NCBI RefSeq assembly: GCF_042850985.1
Contig: NZ_AP031415.1
Location: 930,001-994,000, forward strand
Length of the DNA: 64,000 nucleotides
Reading direction: 5' to 3'
Source: Allocoprobacillus sp002160865
GTDB lineage: Bacteria; Bacillota_I; Bacilli_A; Erysipelotrichales; Coprobacillaceae
Shown here: positions 9,219 to 18,700 of the stretch, piece by piece
How the letters are laid out: every line of letters begins with the position of its first letter
Position numbering within the stretch: position 1 is the stretch's first letter
Notes under the pieces: model-generated
Told to the model about the DNA's origin: nothing
What the model saw: the letters and a program-made list of their open reading frames with translations, nothing else
Databases searched by the model: none
Position numbers and translations under genes: made by a program

Positions 9219-9931
9219 GAATTGCAGTTGTAGATGATGAAGAATTATATCTTCAGGATGTCTGTTTAAAGATAGAAAAATTGAAACAATCATATGATGA
9301 AATTGTTGATATTGAAGTAGATACATTTCATCAAGGAAAAGATTTTTTAAAGGCATTTCGTTTAAAGCCTTATGATCTTGTTTATTTAGATATTGAATTA
9401 TCTGATATTAATGGTGTTCATTTAGCTCATCAGATTCACCTTCAAAGTCTTTCAACAATGATTATCTTTATGACGAGTCATATGAACTATTTCCATCAGT
9501 CCTATGTTGTAAATGCTTTTCAATATCTAACCAAACCATTAAAAGAACCATTATTTTCATATGAATTAAAAAGAGCTATAAAACATTATAAATATATGAA
9601 TAAAGCTTTTGTATTTCCAACTTCACAAGGAAAGATTGTCTTTCGTTTATCAGAGATTATTTATTTTGAAACAGCTTATAAAAGCTATAAAATACATACA
9701 ACAAGAGGTGTTTATTATGGTTCTTTAAAAGCTGCCTATGGACTAAGAAAAGCTTTATTAGATTATAACTTTGTGAAAATACAAAGAAGTTTTATTGTTA
9801 ATATGGAACACATTATCAAAGTAGAAAACATCTTATTGTATATGTCAGATGATAGTTTATTGATTGTTTCCAAGAAACGCTATAAAGAATTCAAAAAAAT
9901 ATTCTATAGATTCCTGGAGAATAAAAAATAA
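9215..9931 (+). CDS. LytTR-type response regulator (AgrA/VirR-like)
   Basis: A 238-residue protein with an intact receiver: acidic pair DD at residues 7-8, phospho-acceptor Asp59 (LVYLDIEL), Thr switch (FMTSH) and Lys (YLTKPL). The LytTR domain starts about residue 130 (FPTSQGKIVFRLSEIIYFET). The start is TTG at 9215, overlapping the upstream stop (TTGA) and preceded by GGGGAGAG. It pairs with the kinase-less degenerate regulator upstream; the GHKL kinase at 9952-11229 is the nearest possible partner, converging on this gene and sharing its terminator. Confidence 0.9.
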   Translation: MRIAVVDDEELYLQDVCLKIEKLKQSYDEIVDIEVDTFHQGKDFLKAFRLKPYDLVYLDIELSDINGVHLAHQIHLQSLSTMIIFMTSHMNYFHQSYVVNAFQYLTKPLKEPLFSYELKRAIKHYKYMNKAFVFPTSQGKIVFRLSEIIYFETAYKSYKIHTTRGVYYGSLKAAYGLRKALLDYNFVKIQRSFIVNMEHIIKVENILLYMSDDSLLIVSKKRYKEFKKIFYRFLENKK

Positions 9932-9953
9932 GACAAGTTCTGTCTTATTTTTT
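9923..9953. terminator. Bidirectional intrinsic terminator
   Basis: A perfect 13-bp stem AAAAAATAAGACA / TGTCTTATTTTTT with loop AGTTC, between two convergent genes, with T tracts on both strands. Confidence 0.85.
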
Positions 9954-11229
9954 ATTTCTGTAATACAATTCTTAAAACAACACAATCCTCTTGAACTTTA
10001 TATTTTACATCACCATGATATTTTTCAGCTATTTCTTTAATAACTTTCACTCCATATCCATGAGCAATACTATCCTTTTTACTTGTTTTATGGAAATGAG
10101 GATGGCTTCCCTTAGGAATAGAATTTGTAATATGAATAATAAGATGTGTTTGTTTGCTTTGTAATCTTAAAGATATTTGTCTTTGATGTTCTACTTTCTC
10201 ACAAGCTTCTCTAGCATTATCTAAAGCCAAACCTAATATCAAAGATAAATCCTCAGGACCAATACAACCTAAATGTAAGATCTTAGTAATATTTTCTTCA
10301 TACTCAATATTTTGTTCTTTCATTCTATATATTTGATGATTGATTGTACTATCAATCATAGTCATACCTGTATGAACTAATGCTTGATACTCCTTAATAT
10401 GAATATCTAAATTCTTTTCGATATATTCCTGTGCTTCTTTATATTTTCCTTGTTGTAAATCTGATTGAAGAATTGTCAGGATATGATTAAGATTATGATT
10501 GATTTCTCTAATCTTTGATTGTTGTTTATCTAACTGTTGAATAAATTCTTCTTCTTTAACCATATTCTGAATAATTGCTTCTTTTTTATGTTTATCAGCT
10601 TCATACTTTGTCTGCATTCTATCAAAGCATATGAGTGCGACTATACTAATCACAACAGTAAAGATATAGGTACGGGCGATGCTTTTAGTGAAAAATAAGA
10701 CAGGGTTATTAAGTATAAAAGTTAATGAAAAGAAAATAAATAGTGTGATATTTAATAGTTTGAATTTTTGTATGTTTATAATATTTATTTTATTGAGCAG
10801 TAATATAAGAGTAATAAAAACTAGAAACTCATAAATACAATTAGATAAAAAGACATATGAAGCTGAATAATAAATATATTCAAAAGCAATTGTCGTATTA
10901 AATAGCCATGAGAAAAATACATTAGTTAAATAATATATACTTACTTTAATGATAAAAAATATACTTAATTTTTGAATGGAATTCATGATTGAAATTTTCC
11001 AATGGTGAAGTATAGAAATGAATACAATAAAAGATAGTATATAAATAAGCAAATTTATTTTAATATTTGAAGAAATAAGTAAACTTATAAAAAGAAATAT
11101 ATAAATAATATAGAAAATGTGCTTGGTTTTATTTCTATATAAATCCGGATAAATATTCTTTAAATAAAAATCAAGTAATAAGATATCTAAAATAGCGATG
11201 AACGCTTTGCATAATAAATTGATAATCAT
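9952..11229 (-). CDS. GHKL sensor histidine kinase, AgrC/ComD-like
   Basis: A 425-residue kinase. The first about 200 residues are a run of six or so hydrophobic membrane segments, the peptide-sensing domain layout of AgrC-type kinases. The H-box region reads REINHNLNHILTIL, with the usual AgrC His followed by an Asn-rich helix. The ATPase domain has an N-box LILGLALDNAREACEK and a G-box HGYGVKVIKEIAEKYHG. Its start overlaps the stop of the upstream regulator (ATGA, 11226-11229), so it is co-translated with that regulator, its probable partner. No AgrD/AgrB pair is visible in the window, so the ligand is unknown; the secreted protein at 12115 is a conceivable but unproven candidate output or signal. 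Confidence 0.88.
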   Translation of the reverse strand: MIINLLCKAFIAILDILLLDFYLKNIYPDLYRNKTKHIFYIIYIFLFISLLISSNIKINLLIYILSFIVFISILHHWKISIMNSIQKLSIFFIIKVSIYYLTNVFFSWLFNTTIAFEYIYYSASYVFLSNCIYEFLVFITLILLLNKINIINIQKFKLLNITLFIFFSLTFILNNPVLFFTKSIARTYIFTVVISIVALICFDRMQTKYEADKHKKEAIIQNMVKEEEFIQQLDKQQSKIREINHNLNHILTILQSDLQQGKYKEAQEYIEKNLDIHIKEYQALVHTGMTMIDSTINHQIYRMKEQNIEYEENITKILHLGCIGPEDLSLILGLALDNAREACEKVEHQRQISLRLQSKQTHLIIHITNSIPKGSHPHFHKTSKKDSIAHGYGVKVIKEIAEKYHGDVKYKVQEDCVVLRIVLQK

Positions 11230-11945
11230 AATAACATCTCCTTTTCTACATAATCAAAATATTTTTCTCTAAATTCTTTACGAATACGTTTCGTCAATGG
11301 GAGCATGTCATCATTGGACATAATGACATAGTCAAAATGAAATGATTTGACATGCTTAAAATTAATGATGATACTTCTGTTAAGTCGGAAGAAATGATAA
11401 TCTAATAATTGTTGTCTTGTTTTATAGTTTGCTTTGATATTACCGTAATAATGACGTTTGGTTGTTTTGAGTTTGTATTTTCCATAACATGTTTCTAAAT
11501 AAATAATTTCATGTGTTTTGACATGAATTTTTCCTTCGGTTGTGGAAAATGTTACTGTTCGATTTAAACGTTGATAAACTTGAAAAGCATGTTCAAGTTC
11601 TCTATCGAGTAAATTATAGTCGATAGGTTTATCAATAAATAAATCTGCACCTAACCACATAGATTCAGGTAAATAATAGTGATAAGCCGTAATGAAAACA
11701 AAAATACAGTTAGGTTTTATATCTAACATGATTTTCGCAATCTCAATACCATTTAATGCTTCACCGAGTTCGATATCTAAAAAGATGATATCGTAGGGTT
11801 CAATGCGAAAAGCATCTAATAGTCTTGAGCCTTGTATGAAACAATCAATGGTGGTGGGTTTTGTATCATGAAATTCATATTTCTCAATCCTTTCTTTAAT
11901 TTCTTCTATATAAAATAATTCGTTGTCACAAATTGCAATACGCAT
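11226..11945 (-). CDS. LytTR-type response regulator, partner of the GHKL kinase
   Basis: A receiver with an intact phospho-acceptor Asp57 (IIFLDIEL), acidic pair near residue 7, Thr (FITAY) and Lys (FIDKPID), then a LytTR DNA-binding domain. The start at 11945 (MRIAICDNE) is fixed by GGAGG just upstream; the frame can be extended eight codons but then loses that spacing. It overlaps the downstream kinase gene by ATGA, a classic two-component operon. The family (AgrA/ComE) typically activates genes for secreted peptides or virulence factors. Confidence 0.9.
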   Translation of the reverse strand: MRIAICDNELFYIEEIKERIEKYEFHDTKPTTIDCFIQGSRLLDAFRIEPYDIIFLDIELGEALNGIEIAKIMLDIKPNCIFVFITAYHYYLPESMWLGADLFIDKPIDYNLLDRELEHAFQVYQRLNRTVTFSTTEGKIHVKTHEIIYLETCYGKYKLKTTKRHYYGNIKANYKTRQQLLDYHFFRLNRSIIINFKHVKSFHFDYVIMSNDDMLPLTKRIRKEFREKYFDYVEKEMLL

Positions 11946-11977
11946 ATTCTCTACCTCCTTTTTTGACAACTATTTAC

Positions 11978-12004
11978 ATTATATGACAAAGAACTCTATA
12001 TCAA
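11978..12004 (-). promoter_or_regulatory. Possible promoter of the regulator-kinase operon
   Basis: On the minus strand: TTGATA, 15-bp spacer (short), TATAAT, about 30 bp before the ATG. The -10 is perfect; the spacer is below optimum. Confidence 0.4.
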
Positions 12005-12045
12005 AAAAACTTCTTTCAATGTGCATTTTTAAAGCATAAATATGC

Positions 12046-12060
12046 ACAAATTTGGCATAA
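12046..12060 (+). promoter_or_regulatory. Candidate operator motif, copy 2 (AAATTTGGCATAA type)
   Basis: ACAAATTTGGCATAA lies 55 bp before the secreted-protein start codon and resembles the motif at 8355-8370. Likely target of the same regulator. Confidence 0.4.
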
Positions 12061-12114
12061 TTGATAGCTTTTTTGAAAGATATGGTAAAGTTGAGTTGAA
12101 AGGAGGTGGAAAAT

Positions 12115-12546
12115 ATGACAATACAAAAAAAGATGACAGCCATTGCCTTAAGTTTACTTGTCTTAGGAGGTACAATGGTATCAACCTTTGCGTATACTTA
12201 TGTCTCTGGAACTCAGTATCAGACAGTGACACATAAAGATATTCCAGGATGGGGAGGAATTCATTATGACTTAAATTATGGTAGTAAAAAAACGATGACA
12301 AGTCAGATAGGAACTTTTAAAAAGACGCATGGAGATGCGTTATTAGGGAATTTTGCTGAATTAATTACTTCTTCAAAAAAACCGGTTTCAAATTTAGAGG
12401 GAATACCGCTAAATAATATGGTTTTGGTATCTGAACATGGATGCTCAAAAGGTTCAGTTTATTTTACAGGTGTAACTTCTCATGGGTTAGAACCAAGTAA
12501 TACTTGTGATGTCACTCTAAAGTTTAGTGCTGATAATTTGTATTAG
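12115..12546 (+). CDS. Small secreted protein of unknown function
   Basis: A 143-residue product with a typical Sec signal peptide: positive start (MTIQKKM), hydrophobic core (AIALSLLVLGG) and likely cleavage after STFA, giving a mature protein of about 115 residues. A strong AGGAGG (12101-12106) selects the ATG at 12115. The mature part is rich in Gly, Ser, Thr and aromatic residues and has two Cys (HGCSKG and NTCDV) that could form a disulphide. I do not recognise the family with certainty; the C-terminal pattern recalls small secreted proteins found next to LytTR systems and some bacteriocin-like proteins. The position beside an AgrCA-like pair and the shared upstream motif suggest it is an output of that system. 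Confidence 0.75.
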   Translation: MTIQKKMTAIALSLLVLGGTMVSTFAYTYVSGTQYQTVTHKDIPGWGGIHYDLNYGSKKTMTSQIGTFKKTHGDALLGNFAELITSSKKPVSNLEGIPLNNMVLVSEHGCSKGSVYFTGVTSHGLEPSNTCDVTLKFSADNLY

Positions 12547-12563
12547 AGAAAATAGCAATAAAA

Positions 12564-12600
12564 AAACCTAGTTGATTAATTTCAACTAGGTTTCTTTGTG
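12564..12600. terminator. Bidirectional intrinsic terminator
   Basis: A 12-bp stem AAACCTAGTTGA / TCAACTAGGTTT (12564-12575, 12582-12593) with loop TTAATT. It lies between the convergent secreted-protein and CNNM genes and contains the stop codon of the latter. Confidence 0.8.
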
Positions 12601-13895
12601 ATAATGACTTCCTTGATACGTCGATCTTGAATCTTGGTAATCTGGAATGTCAGATTGTCAATATGAAGTGTTTTGGTTGTTCCATCTTTAGGGATAGAAC
12701 GTAAATGACTGTATATATAACCACCAATGGTGTTGTAGTCTTCGTCTTGTGGAAATGGGATACCGATGGCTTCTGAAAGTTCATCGAGATCAGTGTTTCC
12801 GTTGACTCTCCATTGTGTTTCATTGATTTTTTGAATATCAGGTCTTTCGCGTGAATCGTGTTCATCATAGATGTTTCCAAAGATTTCTTCAACTAAATCT
12901 TCTAATGTAATGATACCACTAATTCCACCAAATTCATCTATAGCTATCGCAAAATGGATGTTTTTATTTTGCATATCCGCAAATAGAAGATCAGCTCTCA
13001 TTGAATCTGGGATGAAATATGGTTTTGAAAGTATTTTTTCAAATGGTTTTTTCTTGGTTTGAAGATTTAACAGGTAATCTCTGACATGGAGAACACCAAT
13101 GATATTGTCTTCATCATCTTGATAAACAGGATAACGAGATAAACCAGAACTTTGAATTGTTTTGATAATTTCTTCTTGAGTTGCATCAGCAGAAATCATT
13201 GTAACATCAACAGATGGAGTCATGATTTCTGATATATCTGTGTCATTGAAATCAAAGATATTTTGTAGCCATTCACTTTCATCTTCGTTGAGAACACCAC
13301 GTTTTTCACCGAGTTCAATCATTGTCAGGATTTCTTCTTCAGTAATGTTATCTTCTTCAGCTTCTGTTTTTAAGTGTAATAGTTTTAAAACAGCATTGGT
13401 TGAAAAAGATAAAAATTTAACAACGGGGTTCATAATTTTTGCAATCATTAAAACTGTTCCACATGAGATTTTAGATACTTCATATGGTTTTTGCATTGCG
13501 ATTCTTTTAGGAACTAACTCACCAAAGATTAAAGTAAAATAAGATAAAATAATTGTAATAACAATGACTGATAATGTATCAAGGACATTTAATGGGATAC
13601 TTGTGATTCCTAAATCCTGTGATACCCATTGAACAAGGTATTCTGAGAAATTATCAGCCGCAAAGGCACTTCCTAAAAATCCAGCTAATGTAATTCCAAT
13701 TTGAATGGTTGATAAGAATCCAGAAGGTTCTTGTAAAAGAATTAATAAACGTTTAGCTGTTTTTTCCCCACCTTCAGCTTTTTTTTCTAATTGTGTCTTA
13801 TTTAATGATAAGACAGCAATTTCTGTTGCTGCAAAGAATGCATTCAATAAAATTAAAATAATCTGCAATAATAATTGCGAGGGTATAGAGTCCAT
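12582..13895 (-). CDS. CNNM/CorC-family (HlyC-type) transporter, probable divalent metal efflux
   Basis: A 437-residue membrane protein: an N-terminal DUF21/CNNM domain with about four membrane segments (residues 1-180), a CBS-domain pair (IMTPSVDVTMISADATQEE ... and GVLHVRDYLL, residues about 215-330) and a C-terminal CorC/HlyC domain. This family exports Mg2+ and related divalent cations. The leader carries what looks like a yybP-ykoY manganese riboswitch, which would place this member in Mn2+ homeostasis. The old name 'hemolysin' for the family is not functional evidence. Confidence 0.88.
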   Translation of the reverse strand: MDSIPSQLLLQIILILLNAFFAATEIAVLSLNKTQLEKKAEGGEKTAKRLLILLQEPSGFLSTIQIGITLAGFLGSAFAADNFSEYLVQWVSQDLGITSIPLNVLDTLSVIVITIILSYFTLIFGELVPKRIAMQKPYEVSKISCGTVLMIAKIMNPVVKFLSFSTNAVLKLLHLKTEAEEDNITEEEILTMIELGEKRGVLNEDESEWLQNIFDFNDTDISEIMTPSVDVTMISADATQEEIIKTIQSSGLSRYPVYQDDEDNIIGVLHVRDYLLNLQTKKKPFEKILSKPYFIPDSMRADLLFADMQNKNIHFAIAIDEFGGISGIITLEDLVEEIFGNIYDEHDSRERPDIQKINETQWRVNGNTDLDELSEAIGIPFPQDEDYNTIGGYIYSHLRSIPKDGTTKTLHIDNLTFQITKIQDRRIKEVIITKKPS

Positions 13896-13937
13896 AACTT
13901 CACTCTCCTTTTATTTTTTGGCTCTATATGTTTGTGA

Positions 13938-14066
13938 TATAAAAAAAGACAACTACCACAACACTGCAATAAAAGTCTCGTTATTTCATATATAAAACCG
14001 GCTAATAAACTTAGCGTGATGTCGATTATATAACATCATAAAAATGATGCTAACTACTCCCTTTTA
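13938..14066 (-). promoter_or_regulatory. Probable yybP-ykoY manganese riboswitch with terminator
   Basis: On the minus strand the leader of the CNNM gene starts with the family hallmark GGGAGTAG (14054-14061), followed by stems TTAGC/GCTAA and GATGT/ACATC, then GCCGG and the second conserved element AACGAGAC (13975-13982). It ends in a weak AGAC/GTCT-closed hairpin with a TTTTTTT run (about 13938-13978), which looks like the expression platform. Metal-exporter genes are the normal targets of this class, where Mn2+ binding prevents termination. I rely on motif recall, not on a covariance-model search. Confidence 0.6.
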
Positions 14067-14144
14067 TGTGTTCTATTTTATCATATTGCACGTAACTGTC
14101 AATATTGTTATGATAAGAGTATGTAAAAAAGGAGAAAAAAATAT

Positions 14145-14540
14145 ATGTATTTACAGTTATTAGAGTATGTCAGTCGTGATTTACCTGATGGATTTACACC
14201 TTATTATATTTATGGAATTATGGTAGATAACAAGGAAGTTGGTAGAATCACTTTTAGAGAAGGGTCATTGCAGGAACATTATTTTGATGGACATATTGGT
14301 TATCATATTGAAGAAGCATATAGAGGACATCACTATGCTTATCAGGCGTGCTTGCTTTTACAAAAAGAACGTGGTTTTCATCAAGTGATTTTAACATGTG
14401 ATCCATCTAATCAGGCATCACTTAAAACAATTCAGAAACTTCATGCAAAGTATCTTGAAACAAAAACAATTCCTAAAAGTCAACGTCGTTTCTTTCACCA
14501 AGATGAAAAGGAAAAAATGATTTTTTTATGGGAAGTTTAA
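14145..14540 (+). CDS. GNAT-family N-acetyltransferase
   Basis: A 131-residue single-domain protein with a GNAT pattern: GRITFREGS strand, GHIGYHIEEAYRGHHYAYQAC acetyl-CoA binding helix (motif A) and TCDPSNQASLKTIQKL (the N-x-x-S motif B). Similar small acetyltransferases modify protein N-termini, antibiotics or metabolites; the substrate cannot be deduced. Single gene, with GGAG about 10 bp before the ATG. Confidence 0.82.
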   Translation: MYLQLLEYVSRDLPDGFTPYYIYGIMVDNKEVGRITFREGSLQEHYFDGHIGYHIEEAYRGHHYAYQACLLLQKERGFHQVILTCDPSNQASLKTIQKLHAKYLETKTIPKSQRRFFHQDEKEKMIFLWEV

Positions 14541-14588
14541 GTTCATTGTTTGTATTGATTTCGTTATAATAAAAAAGGAGGGTGTTTT

Positions 14589-15716
14589 GTGAAGTTTGTA
14601 CATATTGGAGATTTACATTTAGGGAAAGTGATTCATCAAAGTTCCTTATTATCTATTCAACGTGAATTGTTGTTTGAATTATTGGATGAGATGGATCAAA
14701 GAAATATTCGTTTATTGGTTATTGCGGGGGATATTTATGATCGTTTGATTCCTAGTCAAGAGGCAGTGAATTTGTTGGATGAGTTTTTAACGAAAGCTTT
14801 ATTAACTTATCATATTGAAGTTTTGATGATTAGTGGGAATCATGATAGTTCTGATCGTTTACATTTTGCCAGTTCTTTATTGGTGAAAAATGGATTACAT
14901 ATTGAAACTTATTTAAAAGAAAAGATGGTGTATGTTGAAAAAGAGAATGTCAGATTTTATTTGTTGCCTTTTGTTAAACCATCACAAGTCAGAATGTTAT
15001 ATCCTGATCAGGAAATTCATACTTATCAAGAAGCGTTGGCTTATTATCTTTCTAAACAAAGTCTTGACCATGATTATCAAAATATTCTTGTCACACATCA
15101 ATTTGTTGGACATTCAAGCATAACCAGTGAATCAGAAGTACCGTTAAGTGTGGGTGGTAGTGAAATTATTGATGCTTCTTTGTTTGATGATTTTGATTAT
15201 GTAGCATTAGGGCATCTTCATGCTCCTCAAAAGGTCAAACGTGAAACGATGCGTTATAGTGGTTCTTTGATGTGTTATTCTTTTGATGAAGTCAAACAAA
15301 AGAAGTCTGTTGTGGTCGTAGATACAGATACAATGGAAATCACAACCTTTTCATTGCATCCATCTCAGACTTTACAAAAATATCAGGGAACATTTGCTGA
15401 ATTGATGGATGTCAATTTTATTGAAAAAAAGGACGATTATTTATCGTTTGAACTGTTAGATCAAAAGATTATTCCTCATGCGATTGAACAGTTGCGTGTC
15501 CTTTATCCTCATCTTTTACAATTGACTTATCAATATTTAATGAAAGATGCCAAACAGTCCGCTTTTCGTCCTATGCAGTCCATTGAACAAATGGATACAT
15601 TATCTCTATTTCAACAGTTTTATCATGATGTCAAAAATCAAGAGTTATCCAATTTAGCAAAGGATGTTGTGCAGGAGTTATTAGAAAGGGCAGGTGAAAA
15701 GAGTGAAGATTATTAA
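14589..15716 (+). CDS. sbcD: Exonuclease SbcCD, nuclease subunit SbcD (Mre11-like)
   Basis: A 375-residue metallophosphoesterase: metal-binding motifs GDLHLG (residues 7-12), AGDIYDR, GNHDS, and further His motifs THQF and LGHLHAPQ. It starts at GTG 14589, 5 bp after GGAGGG. Together with SbcC it forms the SbcCD complex that cleaves DNA hairpins and processes double-strand ends. The gene overlaps sbcC by 14 bp, so the subunits are translationally coupled. Length and motifs are normal. Confidence 0.95.
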   Translation: MKFVHIGDLHLGKVIHQSSLLSIQRELLFELLDEMDQRNIRLLVIAGDIYDRLIPSQEAVNLLDEFLTKALLTYHIEVLMISGNHDSSDRLHFASSLLVKNGLHIETYLKEKMVYVEKENVRFYLLPFVKPSQVRMLYPDQEIHTYQEALAYYLSKQSLDHDYQNILVTHQFVGHSSITSESEVPLSVGGSEIIDASLFDDFDYVALGHLHAPQKVKRETMRYSGSLMCYSFDEVKQKKSVVVVDTDTMEITTFSLHPSQTLQKYQGTFAELMDVNFIEKKDDYLSFELLDQKIIPHAIEQLRVLYPHLLQLTYQYLMKDAKQSAFRPMQSIEQMDTLSLFQQFYHDVKNQELSNLAKDVVQELLERAGEKSEDY

Positions 15717-18700
15717 ATTGACGATGAATGCTTTTATGGCTTATAAGAATTTAACAGTTGTTGATTTTGAGAACATACATGATCATGGTTTGTATTTAAT
15801 AAGTGGACCTACAGGTTCAGGAAAAACAACACTTTTTGATGCGATGACTTTTGCATTGTATGGAGAAGCCAGTGGTTCTCATCGACAAGCTTCTTATTTT
15901 CGTAGTGATTTTGCTGATGCAAAAGAGGAAACATATGTGGAATTGGTATTTGAATTGCATCAGCATCGTTATACAGTGAAACGTTCACCAACATATTATC
16001 GTGAAGGTTATAAAACGCCCAAAATGGCTCAAGCCTATTTTGATGATGGTCAACAGATTATTGAAGGAATTAAAGAAGTCAATGCAAAGATTAAAGAATT
16101 GTTGGGAGTGGATGTGCGTCAATTTAAACAAATTGTAATGATTGCTCAAGGAGAGTTTACAAAACTGATTTATGCCAGCAGTGAAGAAAGAGAACGTGTT
16201 TTACGTCATGTTTTTCATAGTGAACCACTTGTTGTCTTTGAAAATCTATTAAAAGACAAGGTGAAACATTATAAAGATGAATTTATGATGTCGAATCAGG
16301 ATTTATCTTCTCGTTTTTCCATGTTGCAGTTATCATCTGATTTTATACAACAACATCAAGAATTTCACCCTTCTTATATTCAAGATGCCCAAATAGAAAA
16401 TCAAAAAATTAGTGAACAGCTTGATTTAGATAAACACAACTATCATAAAGCCAAAAATGAATATGATAAGTTTTCTCAACAATACTATCAAAAACAAGAA
16501 CACAATCAACAATTATTAGAATTAGAAGAAGTGATGAAACAATATCATCAACTACAAGCTCAAAAAGAAAAAATGTTGTTGCTGGAAAAGGATTTTGAAA
16601 AAATAGAACATATCAAAAATCATCAATCTTGTATTCATCAATACAAACAAAGTCAAACATCTTATCAACAAGCCTGTTTCCAAAAACAGGAGGTTGAACA
16701 CAAACTTTCATCATTACAACAACAATTCTCTTTATTAAAAAAAGAATATCAAAAATTAGATGAAGATAAACACCAAAAAGATCAATTATTCATAGATATA
16801 GAGAATACCAAAAAAGCCTTAGAACAATATCAGTTATATCAAAAACAACGAACAATTTATCAACAACAAAAAAAACAATATCAAGCTTTACAAAATGATT
16901 ATCATGATTTACAGTTGCGATATGAAAAAATGGAAAATCGTATTGGACGTGATCAAGACAATGTTAATCGTTTACCACGTCTGGAACTGGAATTAGAACA
17001 GAATGAAAAAAATGTCAAAGAAATCAATCAAAAAAGAGTCATGATTCATGAATTAAGCCAGTTCTATGATGAATGGAAATCTTTACAAGATCATCACTAT
17101 GATTTATCTGTTATCTATCAACAAAAACAAGCTGAATATGAAAAGATTTTACAGCGTTATCGTCATGAAGATGAACTGTTTCGTCGTCAACAGGCAGGGA
17201 TTTTAGCCAGTCACCTTAAAGATAATGAGCCTTGTCCTGTCTGTGGTTCTACCCATCATCCTCATCTGGCAAAACTTGAAAAACAGGTGCTTTCTTCTCA
17301 TGAGTTAGAACAACTCTCACAACAGGTTGAAGCGAAGAATAGCGAACAGCAGGAAGCTTATCAAGAAGTTTATCAACAAAATGAACGTGTGACAACGATG
17401 CAGACACGTATTGAAATGTTAAAAAAACAGCTCAATATTCAAGAGGAATTATCAAAAGAAGTCTTTATTCATTTATTATCAGATATTGTGCAAGTTATTG
17501 AAGAACAGGAAAAAACATATCAGAAAAAGTATAATGATGTGATTTATTTAAAGAAGATTCAACGTAGTTTAGAACAGGATACACTTTTATTGAAACAACA
17601 AAATCAATACTTACAAGATATGCAACAACAATTAATTGATAAAGAAAAAAACATGTCTTTATTACAACAACAATATCTTCAATTAGAAAAAGACTATCAT
17701 TTTGATCAAAATCAAGATATTTCATCTGTTTTAACACAACAACAAAAAGACTTCAAACAATTAGAAAAACACATTGAAACAATAGAGAATCAATATCATC
17801 AATGTCAAGAAAATCTTTCTATTTATACACATCAGTTCACTCAAATCACACAACAGCTTCAATTATTAGATAAAGAAAAAGACAAAGCTCAATTATTATA
17901 TCAGCAGTTTATTCAAGATTGTTTTGAAGATGAAAAACAATATCTCTATTATCAAGAACATATAAAAGATATTGAAAGTCAAAAACAGGCATATCAAAAT
18001 TATTTTATACAGTTAGAAGCTTTAGACAAGCAAAAAACACTTTTAGAAGAAAAGACAAAAGATTATCAGTTATATGATATGGCTCAAGAAAAACAACAAT
18101 TAGATGATTTATCAATAAAACGTGATCAGGCTTATACAAAATATCATGAAATTTTATATGTTTTTCAACAAAATGAAAAAATCTTAGAACAACTCGAAAA
18201 AGATTATTTGAATAATCAAAGTATTTTTGAAAAGTATACACTCTACCAAGATTTATATGATCAGACAGTTGGAAAGAATCCTTTACGTATGTCTTTTGAA
18301 AGATATGTATTATCGACTTATTTTGAACAGATATTAGAATATGCCAATATTGAGTTGATGAAGATGACACAGGGACGTTTTGCCTTGTATCGTAAAAAAG
18401 ATGTTAAAGGTGTCAAACAGCAGGGACTGGATTTGAGTGTTTTGGATTATGAAACAGGCGTGATGCGTGATATTCAGTCTTTATCAGGGGGAGAATCTTT
18501 TAAAGCGGCTTTATCATTGGCTTTAGGTTTATCTTCAATGATTCAAAATTATGCTGGAGGAATTGAATTAAACACTTTGTTTATTGATGAAGGATTTGGA
18601 ACTTTAGATCATGAATCCATTGATCAGGCATTATCTGTTTTAATGGACTTAAAAAATGATCATAAGACAATAGGTATTATTTCACATGTTGATGAATTAA

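Noticed and set aside
12115..12546. Lactococcin 972-type bacteriocin
   Set aside because: Signal peptide and size fit loosely, but the typical Gly-Trp-rich core of that family is not present.
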